A DNA stretch of 64,000 bases from Nitrospinae bacterium bin107 (GCA_002238965.1 MPNJ01000003.1:248001-312000), one strand, 5' to 3'; shown: positions 18,855 through 27,542, counted from the stretch's first letter. Numbers and translations are program-made. The notes: generated by a model from the sequence alone, not told the origin.

Positions 18855-21782
18855 ATGCAAGGTCGAGACTTCAAGCCTCCGGAAGAGAAAACCAGTCCAA
18901 TCACGTTTTTCATCCTAGGCCTCATCATGGTCGCGGTGACGTTTTGGACCGTCTGGGACGAAGCGTTCACGCGCAGACCCTGGAAGCAATACCAGAAACA
19001 GTTCAACGCCTATGAAAGAACCCAGGTAGAGAAAAAACTCGCCAGTCTCAAGAAAACCACGGGTTCCGCGGTCGCCGACCTCGACAAGAAAATCGCCGCG
19101 CAACAACAAAAACTCGCCGCAGACGAAGAACTCAGACAACTCAAGGACGAACTCACGAAAAGCGAGTTGGACGCTTTCGAGAAAGTGCAGGAGCTGGGCT
19201 TCAGAAAAGCGCTTTTCGATCAGTCCTACTTCTATCTCCAGGAAGCCATCCGGCAGGGACACGATAAAGAAGCCGAGCAAAAGGAAGTCGACGAAGCCAA
19301 GGCCCTGCTCGATGAGATAACACCCGTCGCGGCGAAAGCCGAAGCCGCCAGAGACGCGATAAAGGCGAAGATTGAGGCCAAAGAAAAAGAGTTGAAAACG
19401 CTCGAAGCGACGAAACGAAAAGTGGCGGGCGATATTTCCTTCCAGGAGCGCCGGCTGAAAGGCATCGCCGCCCGACCCTATGAAATCAGCCAACTCGTCC
19501 TTCGCGAATACGAACGCAACAATTTCAACGAACCCGTGATGAAAGTCGAACGGTGCCAGACCTGTCACCTGGGCATCAACAGGGCGGGCTTCGAGGATGC
19601 GCCCCAGCCGTTCCGCACGCATCCCAACAGACGCCTCTATCTCTCGACGCACGAATTCAACAAGGTCGGCTGCACGCTTTGCCACGGCGGCCAGGGAACG
19701 GCCGTCACCAGCCTCAATACGGCCCACGGCTATGTGCAATTCTGGGAAGACCCCCTCCTCCGCGGCAGCGAAACGCAAACCAAGTGCAGAAGCTGCCACA
19801 CCGAGATATTCAACATTCCCGAAGCGCCTAAAATCTCGCGCGGCATCTCGCTCACCCGGGAACTCGGATGCAACGGCTGCCACACCCTCCCGGGCACGGA
19901 AGGCCTGCGCAAGGTGGGGCCGGACCTCTCGAGAATCCAGGAGAAAGTGGCGCCCGCCTGGCTCGTCTCCTGGGTCAAAAGGCCGAAAGACTACAACCCG
20001 CGCACCCGGATGCCCTATTTCAGCCTGACGGACCAGGACGCGCTGGACATCGCCACATACGTCTGGCGGCAGGGCCCGCGCAAGGTGGAATCGGCCGAGT
20101 TCCCGAATCTGGACGACGCCTCTCTGATCCAAAAAGGAAAATCCGTATTCGAAGACGTCGGGTGTCTGGGTTGCCACATCCGCAACGAAAAAGATGCGGA
20201 ACCCGGGCCCCCGCTCGAGGGCGTGAACGGCAGGCCCCTCGTGTACAGGAACCGCGATTTCGCGCCGGCGCTTCAGAACATCGGCGCCAAGGTCCAGCCC
20301 GACTGGCTGTTCCGGTGGCTGAAAAACCCGAAGGCGTACTGGCATGACACCAAGATGCCGAGCCTCCGCCTCACGGATGAGGAGGCGAGCGCGGTCACCT
20401 CGTATCTCATCAGCCTCACGCCCGCCTCGAAGCGGCCCAAACCCCGGAAGCTGGGCGATGAGGCCTCCTTTGAGCGCGGCAAGAAACTCGTGGCGACGCG
20501 CGGTTGTTTCGGCTGCCACGTCATCCCCGGCACCGAAGAACTCTCCAAGATCGGGCCGGACCTGACACGATTCGCCGCCAAAAAACCGTTCGAACTATCG
20601 TTCGGCAACGTGGTGGACATGCCCCACACATGGGAATCCTGGACCTTCGGGAAGCTCAAAAACCCGCAACTCTACCAGACAGAGCGCGAGACGCTGCTCA
20701 TGCCGAACTTCGAATTCTCGGACGCGGAAGCCTCCGCCATTCGCACCCTGCTGCGCTCCATGACGCCGCACGGCGCGCCGCACAGCGTCCACCAGGTGCT
20801 CGACACGCGCGCCCGGCGAATCGAAAACGGCCGCCGGATGATCGAGAAATACAACTGCAACGGCTGCCACGTCATCGAGAACTGGGGCGGCGACCTCCTC
20901 AGGCGCTATGAAGACAAGACGAACGGCCCGCCCCTGCTGAACGGCGAGGGCAGAAAAGTCCAGCCCGACTGGTTCTTCGGCTTCCTGCGCAACGTCGTGA
21001 CGCTGAGGCCATGGCTCAAGGTGCGGATGCCCAGCTTCCAGATGCCCGACGAAGACGCCGCGGCACTCGTGGACTACTTCGCCGCGCTGGACTCGAAACT
21101 GAACCCCTACATCCATTTCGACGCCAAGAGCGTGAGCGCGGAAAACTACAAGGCCGGAAAGCAACTCTTCGAGATGGCCGAATGTCTGGCCTGTCATGGC
21201 GCATGGCCGCCTCCGCCGGGGCAGGAGCCACCGACGGCGCCGAACCTCTCGTTCGCCAAGAATCGCCTGCGTCCCGACTGGGTAGTCGACTGGCTGATAT
21301 ATCCGGGCAGAATCCAGCCCGGAACCAAGATGCCGAATTTCTTCGAGGGCGCGGGTTCAGTGGCCGATATCGTCAAGGGCGTCCAGGGAGATAAGGAAGA
21401 CGACCTGTTCATCTACGAGCTCGAAGCCACCAAGGAAGTCGAATTGCCGGAAGAGCAATTCGCCACCCTGCGGGTCGGAGACGCTACCCACCTCGTCAAG
21501 GTAACGGAAATCGATGAAAAGAAAATGACCATCTCCTCGCCCACCGATCTCGGGAAGAGCATCGGCAAAGCGACGATAGAGAGCCACGGCGAGCCCATCG
21601 ACGAGGAACTCCTCGGGGGAGACGCGTACCGGCAAATCCGCGCGATGCGCGATTACATGATGATCGAGACGAATTTCCTCAAACCCGCTGAGTCCAGCGC
21701 GAAGAACGAGGCGCCTCAAACGGATAAACCCGAAAAAGAAGCCGAGAACAAACAGACAGATAGCGACGCATCGCCTGGCTAG
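18855..21782 (+). CDS. membrane-anchored octaheme cytochrome c
   Basis: About 975 residues from ATG 18855 (a GTG at 18834 is in frame). A transmembrane helix near residues 15-35 anchors it with the bulk in the periplasm. A charged coiled coil follows (about 45-205). Eight CxxCH heme sites are seen at about Cys234, 273, 311, 339, 437, 551, 668 and 777. The last five are each followed by a Met-Pro pair (RMPYF, KMPSL, LMPNF, RMPSF, KMPNF), the distal Met of class I cytochrome c, so there are five monoheme domains after a triheme segment. The tail is Lys/Glu-rich. It probably carries electrons from the quinol-oxidising complex to a terminal reductase or oxidase. Confidence 0.88.
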   Translation: MQGRDFKPPEEKTSPITFFILGLIMVAVTFWTVWDEAFTRRPWKQYQKQFNAYERTQVEKKLASLKKTTGSAVADLDKKIAAQQQKLAADEELRQLKDELTKSELDAFEKVQELGFRKALFDQSYFYLQEAIRQGHDKEAEQKEVDEAKALLDEITPVAAKAEAARDAIKAKIEAKEKELKTLEATKRKVAGDISFQERRLKGIAARPYEISQLVLREYERNNFNEPVMKVERCQTCHLGINRAGFEDAPQPFRTHPNRRLYLSTHEFNKVGCTLCHGGQGTAVTSLNTAHGYVQFWEDPLLRGSETQTKCRSCHTEIFNIPEAPKISRGISLTRELGCNGCHTLPGTEGLRKVGPDLSRIQEKVAPAWLVSWVKRPKDYNPRTRMPYFSLTDQDALDIATYVWRQGPRKVESAEFPNLDDASLIQKGKSVFEDVGCLGCHIRNEKDAEPGPPLEGVNGRPLVYRNRDFAPALQNIGAKVQPDWLFRWLKNPKAYWHDTKMPSLRLTDEEASAVTSYLISLTPASKRPKPRKLGDEASFERGKKLVATRGCFGCHVIPGTEELSKIGPDLTRFAAKKPFELSFGNVVDMPHTWESWTFGKLKNPQLYQTERETLLMPNFEFSDAEASAIRTLLRSMTPHGAPHSVHQVLDTRARRIENGRRMIEKYNCNGCHVIENWGGDLLRRYEDKTNGPPLLNGEGRKVQPDWFFGFLRNVVTLRPWLKVRMPSFQMPDEDAAALVDYFAALDSKLNPYIHFDAKSVSAENYKAGKQLFEMAECLACHGAWPPPPGQEPPTAPNLSFAKNRLRPDWVVDWLIYPGRIQPGTKMPNFFEGAGSVADIVKGVQGDKEDDLFIYELEATKEVELPEEQFATLRVGDATHLVKVTEIDEKKMTISSPTDLGKSIGKATIESHGEPIDEELLGGDAYRQIRAMRDYMMIETNFLKPAESSAKNEAPQTDKPEKEAENKQTDSDASPG

Positions 21783-21805
21783 ACTTTCAGGTTCCCACAC
21801 AAAAC

Positions 21806-21832
21806 AAGCGCCTCGAACGGGGCGCTTTTTTT
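21806..21832. terminator. rho-independent terminator
   Basis: AAGCGCC (21806-21812) pairs with GGCGCTT (21821-21827) around an 8-base loop and runs into a T tract to 21832. It closes the cytochrome gene on the plus strand. Its right end overlaps the stop of the convergent endonuclease V gene. Confidence 0.85.
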
Positions 21833-22520
21833 ATGCTCTTTTCCGCTTCTTCCGCTCCTCACCCACGCGCCTGTGAGCCGCGCGTATCACCTCAGGCAGA
21901 CGATACCGCGAAGTAGCCGCCAGCACCCAGCGAACCGAGTCTTCGATGTCGATAAGGTGGCCGGGAGAAACGTACACGGGCTTCACGCCCCGCCTCGTCC
22001 TGAGAACGGCGCCTATCTCCAGTCCATCGGGTGAGCGCAGGTATCGCCAATCGCCCTTCTCCTCTCCCGGCGGCTCGGCCGCTTCGCCGAACAAGCGGCT
22101 CTTGGCGCACCCGATGGAAGGCACGCCCAGCCGAAGGCCCAGGTGCGAGGCGATGCCGAATCCCCTGGGATGGGCCGTGCCCTGACCGTCGAAGATGATG
22201 AGGTCCGGCTTTTCCCTCAATCCCAGAAATGCTTCTTCGAGTAAAAACCCTTCCCGGAAAGAGAGCAGCCCCGGCACGTAGGGGAACCGCAAATCTCCGC
22301 CGTAGAATGATTCGTCGATGAGTCCCATATCCGGCCAGGAGAAAACGACCATGCCCCCGACGCCGAAGCGGCCGCGCCACTCGCATGAGATATCGGCGCC
22401 CGCAATCGTTTTCGGCGCGGCGGACAACGGATGCAGGGCCAGGTGTTTTTCAAGCGCTTTTTGGAGCCGAACCGCTTCGGGGGGCGCGATCTCCCAGGAA
22501 TGATGGAGCGAGTCGGTCAT
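21831..22520 (-). CDS. nfi: endonuclease V (deoxyinosine repair)
   Basis: 229 residues matching the endonuclease V family, which cleaves the second phosphodiester bond 3' of deoxyinosine in a Mg-dependent way. The signs are AGADISCE (first catalytic Asp), YVPGLLSFREG (mismatch wedge), DLIIFDGQGTAHPRGFGIASHLGL (second catalytic Asp, substrate pocket) and GCAKSRLFG. The C terminus is Lys/Arg-rich. It sits between the convergent cytochrome gene and the upstream rel gene on the same strand, 107 bp away. Confidence 0.95.
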   Translation of the reverse strand: MTDSLHHSWEIAPPEAVRLQKALEKHLALHPLSAAPKTIAGADISCEWRGRFGVGGMVVFSWPDMGLIDESFYGGDLRFPYVPGLLSFREGFLLEEAFLGLREKPDLIIFDGQGTAHPRGFGIASHLGLRLGVPSIGCAKSRLFGEAAEPPGEEKGDWRYLRSPDGLEIGAVLRTRRGVKPVYVSPGHLIDIEDSVRWVLAATSRYRLPEVIRAAHRRVGEERKKRKRA

Positions 22521-22627
22521 GAATCCGTTATCGATCCTTGAAGGGGCGAGCGGTTTCCGGCGTCACTCGCCCTGATAATGAGACGATGGGGATGCGCGCC
22601 ATTACGCCGAGACGGCGGGAAAGAGAC

Positions 22628-24823
22628 CTACTCCGTGGGAATCTGCGGAACCTTCCCCTTGACCGGGGCCACCTCGGGTGCGATGCGGTTGACGGAGTAG
22701 ATATATTTTTCGCCGCGAACCTTCTTGACGACTTCGTTGAGTTGGGCCAGATCATGCACCTGAACGTCCAGACGAATCTTCGCCCTGCTCCCGGAGGTCT
22801 CGGCCTCGACACGCGAGATGTTCGCATCACAGGTCGCGATGTCGGCGCTCAGGCTCGCCAGCACGCCCGGCCTGTCGCGCGCCTCGATGACGAGCGTCAC
22901 CAGGTGCATCTGATCCTTGTCGACTTCGCCCCAGGAAACCTCCACCAGGCGCTCCTGATCGTCCATCAGCGCCTTGATGTTGGGACAATTCTCGTTATGC
23001 ACCGTCACGCCGCGTCCGCGCGTGATGAAACCCACGATTCCGTCGCCCGGAATCGGCTGGCAGCATTTCCCGTAACGGATCAAAACGTCGTCCTGGCCTT
23101 TGACGAGGATGCCCGATTTGTTCTTGTGGCGGCTCACGCGGTTCACGAGGCGCCTGAGGCGGGAGTTCTCCCGCTTTTCCCGCTCGCGCACGAGTTGTTC
23201 GGGCAACAGCTTGTGCACCACCTGCCGCGCGGATACGCGCCCGAAGCCAATCGACGTCAGCAAGTCTTCATCGCCCTGAACCCCGAAGGAGCGCGCCACC
23301 TGCTGCAGCTCCCCGGGCTTCATGTATCCCGCGACTTCCTTCTTCTCCACGCATCGCTCCAGCTCATGTTCGAGCAACTCATGGCCGAGCGTGAGGGAGC
23401 GCTCTTTCTGCTCCTGCCTTATCCAGTTTCTGATTTTCTGCTTCGCCCGGGCGGTGACGACGAACTTCAGCCAGTCCGCACTGGGCCTGCGGTGCGGGTT
23501 CGTGATGATTTCGACGATGTCGCCGTTCTCGAGCAGCGTGCTGAGCGGCGTGATTTTTCCGTTCACCTTCACGCCTACGCAACGGCTCCCCACTTCCGTA
23601 TGGATGGAGAAAGCGAAATCCACCGGCGTCGCCCCGCGCGGAAGACTCTTCACCTCACCCCGGGGCGTAAAGACGAACACCTCGTCCTGAAACAGATTCA
23701 CCTTGACGGAGTCGACCAGGTTCCTGGGGTCGGACTCCTCGTTCAGGCTTTCCACGATTCTCCTGATCCACTCGAACTTGTCGGCCATGCCGTCGTCGGC
23801 CTCATCGCCCTCCTTGTACTTCCAGTGCGCGGCGATGCCCTCCTCCGCCACCTGGTGCATTTCCCTGGTGCGAATCTGGAACTCCACCCTCTGGCCCTCC
23901 GGCCCCACCACGGTGGTGTGAAGAGACTGATACAGATTCGCCTTGGGGAGTGCGATGTAATCCTTGAAGCGGCCGGGGATGGGCGTCCATTTCGAGTGCA
24001 GGACGCCTAAAACCGCGTAACAATCCTTCATGGAATCCACGATGATTCTTACGCCGCAAATGTCATACACCTGATGGAAATCGAGGTTTTGCGTCTGCAT
24101 TTTCTCATAGATGCTGGAGTGGAGCTTGAACCTGGCGGACGCGGCGCCGTCGACGCCTTCGAGTTCCAGGCTCTCCTTCACCTGTTCGATGATCAGTTCC
24201 ATGTATGCTTCGCGATCCTTGAGGCCGTCCCGGAGCATCTCGTCAATTTCGAGAAATTCCTTGGGATGCAGGTGCTTGAACGCCACGTCCTCGAGCGCTC
24301 CCTTGAGCCATCCGATGCCGATGCGATTGGCGAGCGGCGCGTATATTTCCGCGGTCTCCCGCGCAATGCGTTCTCTGCTTTTCTGGGGGAGGTGGTGGAG
24401 CGTCAGCGCGTTGTGGAGCCTGTCGGCGAGTTTGATGATGATGACGCGAATATCCTTCGCCATGGCGATCAGCATCTTGCGGTAGCTTTCCGCCTGGCGA
24501 ACCTGTGTGTTCGAGACGTCGATTTTGGCGAGCTTCGTGACGCCGTCCACGAGTTCGGCGACGTCATGTCCGAAATGCTCGTCAACTTCCTTGAGCGTCG
24601 TGGCGGTGTCCTCCACCGTGTCGTGGAGAAGCCCCGCGCATACGGTCTCGGGGTCCTGGCGCAACTCCGCCAGAAGCCGGGCCACTTCCAACGGGTGGGA
24701 TATGTAGGGTTCGCCGGAAATGCGGGATTGTCCCTTATGGACCTTCGCCGTGAAGATGTAGGCTTTGGTGAGCAGATCCGAGCAGTCCGGCGAGTAATCC
24801 TCGACCAGATCGACGATGTCCAT
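22628..24823 (-). CDS. rel: bifunctional (p)ppGpp synthetase/hydrolase (Rel/SpoT)
   Basis: About 731 residues from the ATG at 24823; longer in-frame starts up to 24928 exist but the protein normally begins near MDIVDL. Domains in order: HD hydrolase with HDTVEDT (Mn-binding), synthetase with GRFKDYIALPK and YQSLHTTV, TGS, a linker with a Cys-containing segment (GKCCQPIPGD), and a C-terminal ACT domain. The RFKD motif together with an intact HD site is typical of bifunctional Rel enzymes, which make (p)ppGpp at stalled ribosomes and degrade it on recovery. No second synthetase gene is seen in the window. Confidence 0.95.
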   Translation of the reverse strand: MDIVDLVEDYSPDCSDLLTKAYIFTAKVHKGQSRISGEPYISHPLEVARLLAELRQDPETVCAGLLHDTVEDTATTLKEVDEHFGHDVAELVDGVTKLAKIDVSNTQVRQAESYRKMLIAMAKDIRVIIIKLADRLHNALTLHHLPQKSRERIARETAEIYAPLANRIGIGWLKGALEDVAFKHLHPKEFLEIDEMLRDGLKDREAYMELIIEQVKESLELEGVDGAASARFKLHSSIYEKMQTQNLDFHQVYDICGVRIIVDSMKDCYAVLGVLHSKWTPIPGRFKDYIALPKANLYQSLHTTVVGPEGQRVEFQIRTREMHQVAEEGIAAHWKYKEGDEADDGMADKFEWIRRIVESLNEESDPRNLVDSVKVNLFQDEVFVFTPRGEVKSLPRGATPVDFAFSIHTEVGSRCVGVKVNGKITPLSTLLENGDIVEIITNPHRRPSADWLKFVVTARAKQKIRNWIRQEQKERSLTLGHELLEHELERCVEKKEVAGYMKPGELQQVARSFGVQGDEDLLTSIGFGRVSARQVVHKLLPEQLVREREKRENSRLRRLVNRVSRHKNKSGILVKGQDDVLIRYGKCCQPIPGDGIVGFITRGRGVTVHNENCPNIKALMDDQERLVEVSWGEVDKDQMHLVTLVIEARDRPGVLASLSADIATCDANISRVEAETSGSRAKIRLDVQVHDLAQLNEVVKKVRGEKYIYSVNRIAPEVAPVKGKVPQIPTE

Positions 24824-24995
24824 GATCCGGGCGGGAGGGCGTGACGTCAAAACTGGAGGCAACGAATTTCCTCCTCTTTCGACTTGCTCGGCCTGAAGAC
24901 GAAAAAGAGCAAAATCAGACCCTTGCAATGAGATTATGGGCCTCTTGCAAAGGAAACGCTACCTGAGCGCCGATATAGCGTCAAGGAGTTCGCTC

Positions 24996-25024
24996 AAAAA
25001 AAGACTCCCCCGATGCCGGGGGAG
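24996..25024 (-). terminator. rho-independent terminator of the ferredoxin gene
   Basis: CTCCCCCG (25005-25012) pairs perfectly with CGGGGGAG (25017-25024) around a 4-base loop. On the minus strand it is followed by TCTTTTTTT, directly after the ferredoxin stop at 25047. Confidence 0.88.
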
Positions 25025-25046
25025 CCTGGATGTGAAATGTCTCGTC

Positions 25047-25526
25047 TTAATATGCGCGCAGCGGCGAGGTGACGAACTCGTGCATGAACGGCGTCATGTA
25101 TTCGGATTCGTCATCGTGCTTGGGAACGATAATCGCTCCCTTGTTGCAAATCTCCTCGCACAGACGACAGCCGACGCACGTGGACTGATCCACCACGGCC
25201 ACCGCGCTGTGGTCGCGCTCCACCGAAGACGGCGCCATGCGGATGCAGTCGAACGGGCAGACGTCCACGCACCAGATGCAGCCCGTGCAGTTTTCCTCCA
25301 GCACGAACGCCTTGGGCATTTCCTTGTGCTTGATGTTTTTGATGATGTCGCCCGTATCGTCCTGAATGGCGAAAGCCGGGCAATACTTGCCGCACACGCC
25401 GCAATCGATGCAGAGCGTGGGGTCGATCATGTAGATATCGCGCGGCTCGCCCGTGATGGCTTTCGTGGGGCAGACGGGTTCGCACACCGAACACCCGATG
25501 CAAGCGTCAAAAATGAAATGGGGCAT
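25047..25526 (-). CDS. ferredoxin-type protein with four [4Fe-4S] cluster sites
   Basis: 159 residues from the ATG at 25526, preceded by AAAGAGG at 9 bases; the reading frame extends upstream but has no better start. Four CxxCxxCxxxC motifs are seen: CIGCSVCEPVC, CIDCGVCGKYC, CTGCIWCVDVC and CVGCRLCEEIC, so four [4Fe-4S] clusters are expected. There is no signal peptide, so it is cytosolic. It probably transfers low-potential electrons between a dehydrogenase and a reductase. It has its own promoter and terminator, so it is transcribed alone. Confidence 0.9.
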   Translation of the reverse strand: MPHFIFDACIGCSVCEPVCPTKAITGEPRDIYMIDPTLCIDCGVCGKYCPAFAIQDDTGDIIKNIKHKEMPKAFVLEENCTGCIWCVDVCPFDCIRMAPSSVERDHSAVAVVDQSTCVGCRLCEEICNKGAIIVPKHDDESEYMTPFMHEFVTSPLRAY

Positions 25527-25610
25527 AACCGCGCCTCTTTTCTGACTCGATTCAGAATGGGCGACCCGCCGGAAGAAATTACATCCCGGCGAAATCCTTT
25601 CGATTAAATA

Positions 25611-25640
25611 GATATATCCATTCCGCACGCCGGTTGTCAA
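25611..25640 (-). promoter_or_regulatory. sigma70-type promoter of the ferredoxin gene
   Basis: On the minus strand a perfect TTGACA (25640-25635), an 18-base spacer and TATATC (25616-25611), about 85 bases before the ATG. Confidence 0.6.
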
Positions 25641-25767
25641 GGCGTTCTGCAGGTGAAATACCTTCAAATTCAGGAACGAAACTCTTGAATCTCTTGCCCT
25701 CGGCCCGGAATTGCGTCAGAATGCGGACGTAACATTTTTTCACCAATTCGACTGAAAAGGATTCGAG

Positions 25768-25935
25768 ATGGAAAATTTCCTGCTCATTCTGACAAAACCC
25801 GACAACATCCCCATCGCCTTCATGATTCCCCTGGTAGGGTTTTTCGTCTGGCTGGCAATCGCTCAGGGCCTCAGACATGACAAACTCATCAAAAAGGGGA
25901 AAAAAGACGACGTCTACGACGAGATGATCCGATAA
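25768..25935 (+). CDS. 55-residue single-pass membrane protein
   Basis: ATG at 25768 follows AAAGGA by 8 bases and runs to TAA at 25933-25935. The peptide has a short N terminus with TKPDNIP, one hydrophobic helix (about residues 15-32, containing PLVGFFVWLAIA) and a Lys/Asp-rich cytoplasmic tail (IKKGKKDDVYDEMIR). The ribosome-binding site, clear topology and in-frame end support a real gene. It lies 115 bp before the Mrr-like membrane protein on the same strand and between two iron-sulfur/quinol-linked loci. A role as a small accessory subunit of a respiratory complex is only a guess. Confidence 0.65.
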   Translation: MENFLLILTKPDNIPIAFMIPLVGFFVWLAIAQGLRHDKLIKKGKKDDVYDEMIR

Positions 25936-26050
25936 GCGCCTTGGGCTTCACTCACTCCCACGTCAATACCTCCTGTGCATGGAACCTTGAATCCTTGATG
26001 GTCGGCCGCGGCTCGATGCCTTCGTTCTCACCCGTATTCTGGAGGCCGAC

Positions 26051-26563
26051 TTGCTAGAACTCATCTTCGTCGCGCTCTTCCTGGGATTCATCACCATATT
26101 GTTCGTCAAGAGAACGACCTCGAACATCGCGCTCGAAGCGGATGCGGAGAAGACCAGAAACGATTCGGAAATCGAATCCCTGCGCCAGATGTCTCCCCAG
26201 GTGTTCGAGCGCATGCTCATCGAACTGCTCGAAGGCATGAACATGCGCATCGTGGAGGTCCACTGGGTCAACGAGGAGGAAATCGACATCCTCGCGCACA
26301 ACCCCGCGCCCATTCTCGGGGGCGACTACATCATCCACGGCATACTCGTGCCGGAGGGCGACTTCGTGAACTCGATACGGGTCATCGGCCTCTCCGACAC
26401 CGTGCGCGCCGAGCGGGCCCTGAAGGGAATCCTGGTATCGACGGGATACTTCACCGAAGAGGTGCAGAAATACTCCGAAGGCGCGCCCATGGAGCTCATC
26501 AACGTCACCAAACTCCGCGAGATACTCCACGCCCACGACATGGCCTGGCCTGGCGCGGAGTGA
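26051..26563 (+). CDS. membrane-anchored Mrr-like nuclease-fold protein, probably inactive
   Basis: 170 residues from a TTG start with GGAGG 7 bases upstream. One N-terminal helix (1-19) anchors it; the rest faces the cytosol. Residues about 50-165 follow the restriction-endonuclease (Mrr_cat) pattern: FERMLIELLEGMNMRIVEVHW, EIDIL, then a strand and GILVSTGYFTEEVQKYS and a final helix. The catalytic QxK/ExK expected after EIDIL is not seen; the strand reads YIIHGIL. It may bind DNA or a partner without cutting. No methyltransferase or specificity gene is nearby. Confidence 0.6.
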   Translation: MLELIFVALFLGFITILFVKRTTSNIALEADAEKTRNDSEIESLRQMSPQVFERMLIELLEGMNMRIVEVHWVNEEEIDILAHNPAPILGGDYIIHGILVPEGDFVNSIRVIGLSDTVRAERALKGILVSTGYFTEEVQKYSEGAPMELINVTKLREILHAHDMAWPGAE

Positions 26564-26586
26564 GACGGCGGCTTAGAAAAAGTCCC

Positions 26587-27009
26587 TTACGCGCTCGTCC
26601 ACGGATCGATGACGTCAATCCCCATATATTCGAAGTCCCGGACATTCCTCGTCGCCACCGCCATCTCTCTTGAGCGTGCGGTAGCCGCAATCTGACAATC
26701 GGCCAGCGGGGCAGGACGCCCTGCGGCGCGGCGCACTGAAGCGACTTCCGCATAGGCGCGCGCTGCGGCGCCGTCGAACGGCAACACGCGGCCTTCGAAA
26801 TCCTCGCGAAGCATGGCTTCAATCTCCGAGGCAAGCCTGTCACGACGCCGACCCGTCGGCATGACGGCAACGCCGTAGCGCAGTTCCGCTTCACCGACCG
26901 CCGAGAAGAACAGGTCCTCCACGGGATGTCCCGCTATCCATGCTTCTACGGCCGGCTCGGGTGAGGAACGCATCAGTTCGGAAACGACGTTCGTGTCCAG
27001 CAGGATCAT
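26587..27009 (-). CDS. vapC: PIN-domain toxin, VapC/FitB type
   Basis: 140 residues of a PIN-domain ribonuclease. Conserved acids are seen in order: Asp5 (LLDTNV), Glu in GEAELRYG (about 42), Asp in PLADCQIAA (about 104) and Asp in NVRDFEYMG. VapC toxins cleave RNA, often tRNA or rRNA, when free of antitoxin. It starts 9 bp after the stop of the ribbon-helix-helix antitoxin gene. The repressor-type antitoxin and IDVIDPW end resemble FitB/VapC. All active-site acids are intact. Confidence 0.93.
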   Translation of the reverse strand: MILLDTNVVSELMRSSPEPAVEAWIAGHPVEDLFFSAVGEAELRYGVAVMPTGRRRDRLASEIEAMLREDFEGRVLPFDGAAARAYAEVASVRRAAGRPAPLADCQIAATARSREMAVATRNVRDFEYMGIDVIDPWTSA

Positions 27010-27018
27010 ACCGCCGCC

Positions 27019-27261
27019 TCAATCGAAACGGGGCGGTTCACGAGCAGGCTCACGCGGCGGCAACTCCAGATCCACGCCCCCCAAGGGCCCGAATCGGGCG
27101 CGGATAAGGCTTGCGAGGTTTTGCGAACCGGACTTGCGCCCCACCGCCTCGCGCAGGATCAGCCGCGCTTCCTCTTCCATCGAACGGCCGTTTTCCGCCG
27201 CGCGCACGCGAAGGCGGGTTTTCACGTCGTCGTCGAGGTTGCGGATCGTGATACTCGCCAT
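27019..27261 (-). CDS. vapB: ribbon-helix-helix antitoxin, VapB/FitA type
   Basis: 80 residues from the ATG at 27261, which follows GAGGAGGG; the frame extends upstream without an equally good start. The N terminus MASITIRNLDDDVKTRLRVRAA and SMEEEARLIL is the ribbon-helix-helix of FitA-like antitoxins (Arc/MetJ fold). It binds the toxin through its C terminus and probably represses its own promoter at the palindrome 27301-27317. Confidence 0.92.
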   Translation of the reverse strand: MASITIRNLDDDVKTRLRVRAAENGRSMEEEARLILREAVGRKSGSQNLASLIRARFGPLGGVDLELPPREPAREPPRFD

Positions 27262-27279
27262 GTCCCTACCCTCCTCTGG

Positions 27280-27309
27280 TTTATATTTTACCCTACAAAT
27301 TGATTGCAA
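27280..27309 (-). promoter_or_regulatory. vapBC promoter
   Basis: On the minus strand TTGCAA (27309-27304), an 18-base spacer and TATAAA (27285-27280). The -35 box lies inside the palindrome at 27301-27317. Confidence 0.5.
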
Positions 27310-27317
27310 TGCAATCA
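27301..27317. promoter_or_regulatory. palindromic operator of vapBC
   Basis: TGATTGCA-A-TGCAATCA is a perfect 8-bp inverted repeat with one central base, 40-56 bases before the antitoxin start. It fits antitoxin autoregulation. Confidence 0.6.
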
Positions 27318-27353
27318 TTCGACGGCGGCATGGCAAGACCTGCGAAGAACAAC

Positions 27354-27390
27354 AAAAAACCGCCTCCCTGTCCGGGAAGCGGTTTTATAA
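27354..27390 (-). terminator. terminator of the quinol-cytochrome operon
   Basis: AAAACCGC (27356-27363) pairs with GCGGTTTT (27379-27386), with a second CCC/GGG stem inside. Read on the minus strand it ends in a T run, downstream of the 35-residue peptide gene. Confidence 0.8.
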
Positions 27391-27434
27391 TTTTGGATAG
27401 TTATCAGCTAATTGATCTTGTGTCCTAAAACCCC

Positions 27435-27542
27435 TTAGACCAGCAGATAAATCACGCCCGAGACGACGAGCAGGGCGACCGCGGCCACCTTCACGCCGCA
27501 GGCGTCCCACCAAAGATGTTTACGCTGTCTGTCCTGAACCAT
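27435..27542 (-). CDS. 35-residue membrane peptide ending the cytochrome b operon
   Basis: ATG at 27542, preceded by GGAG with a short spacing, to a TAA at 27435-27437. The peptide has a basic N terminus (DRQRKHLWWDA) and a hydrophobic helix (VKVAAVALLVVSGVIYLLV), so one pass with the N terminus inside is predicted. It starts 16 bp after the subunit IV gene and is followed by a terminator, so it belongs to the Rieske-b6-IV operon. Cytochrome b6f complexes carry several small single-helix subunits, which makes a structural subunit plausible, but I cannot assign a family. Confidence 0.6.
   Translation of the reverse strand: MVQDRQRKHLWWDACGVKVAAVALLVVSGVIYLLV

Noticed and set aside
18915-20519. 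534-codon open frame on the minus strand
   Set aside because: Antisense to the octaheme cytochrome, whose eight CxxCH sites prove the other strand.
22538-24010. 490-codon open frame on the plus strand
   Set aside because: Antisense to the rel gene, with no recognisable motif; a shadow of its codon pattern.
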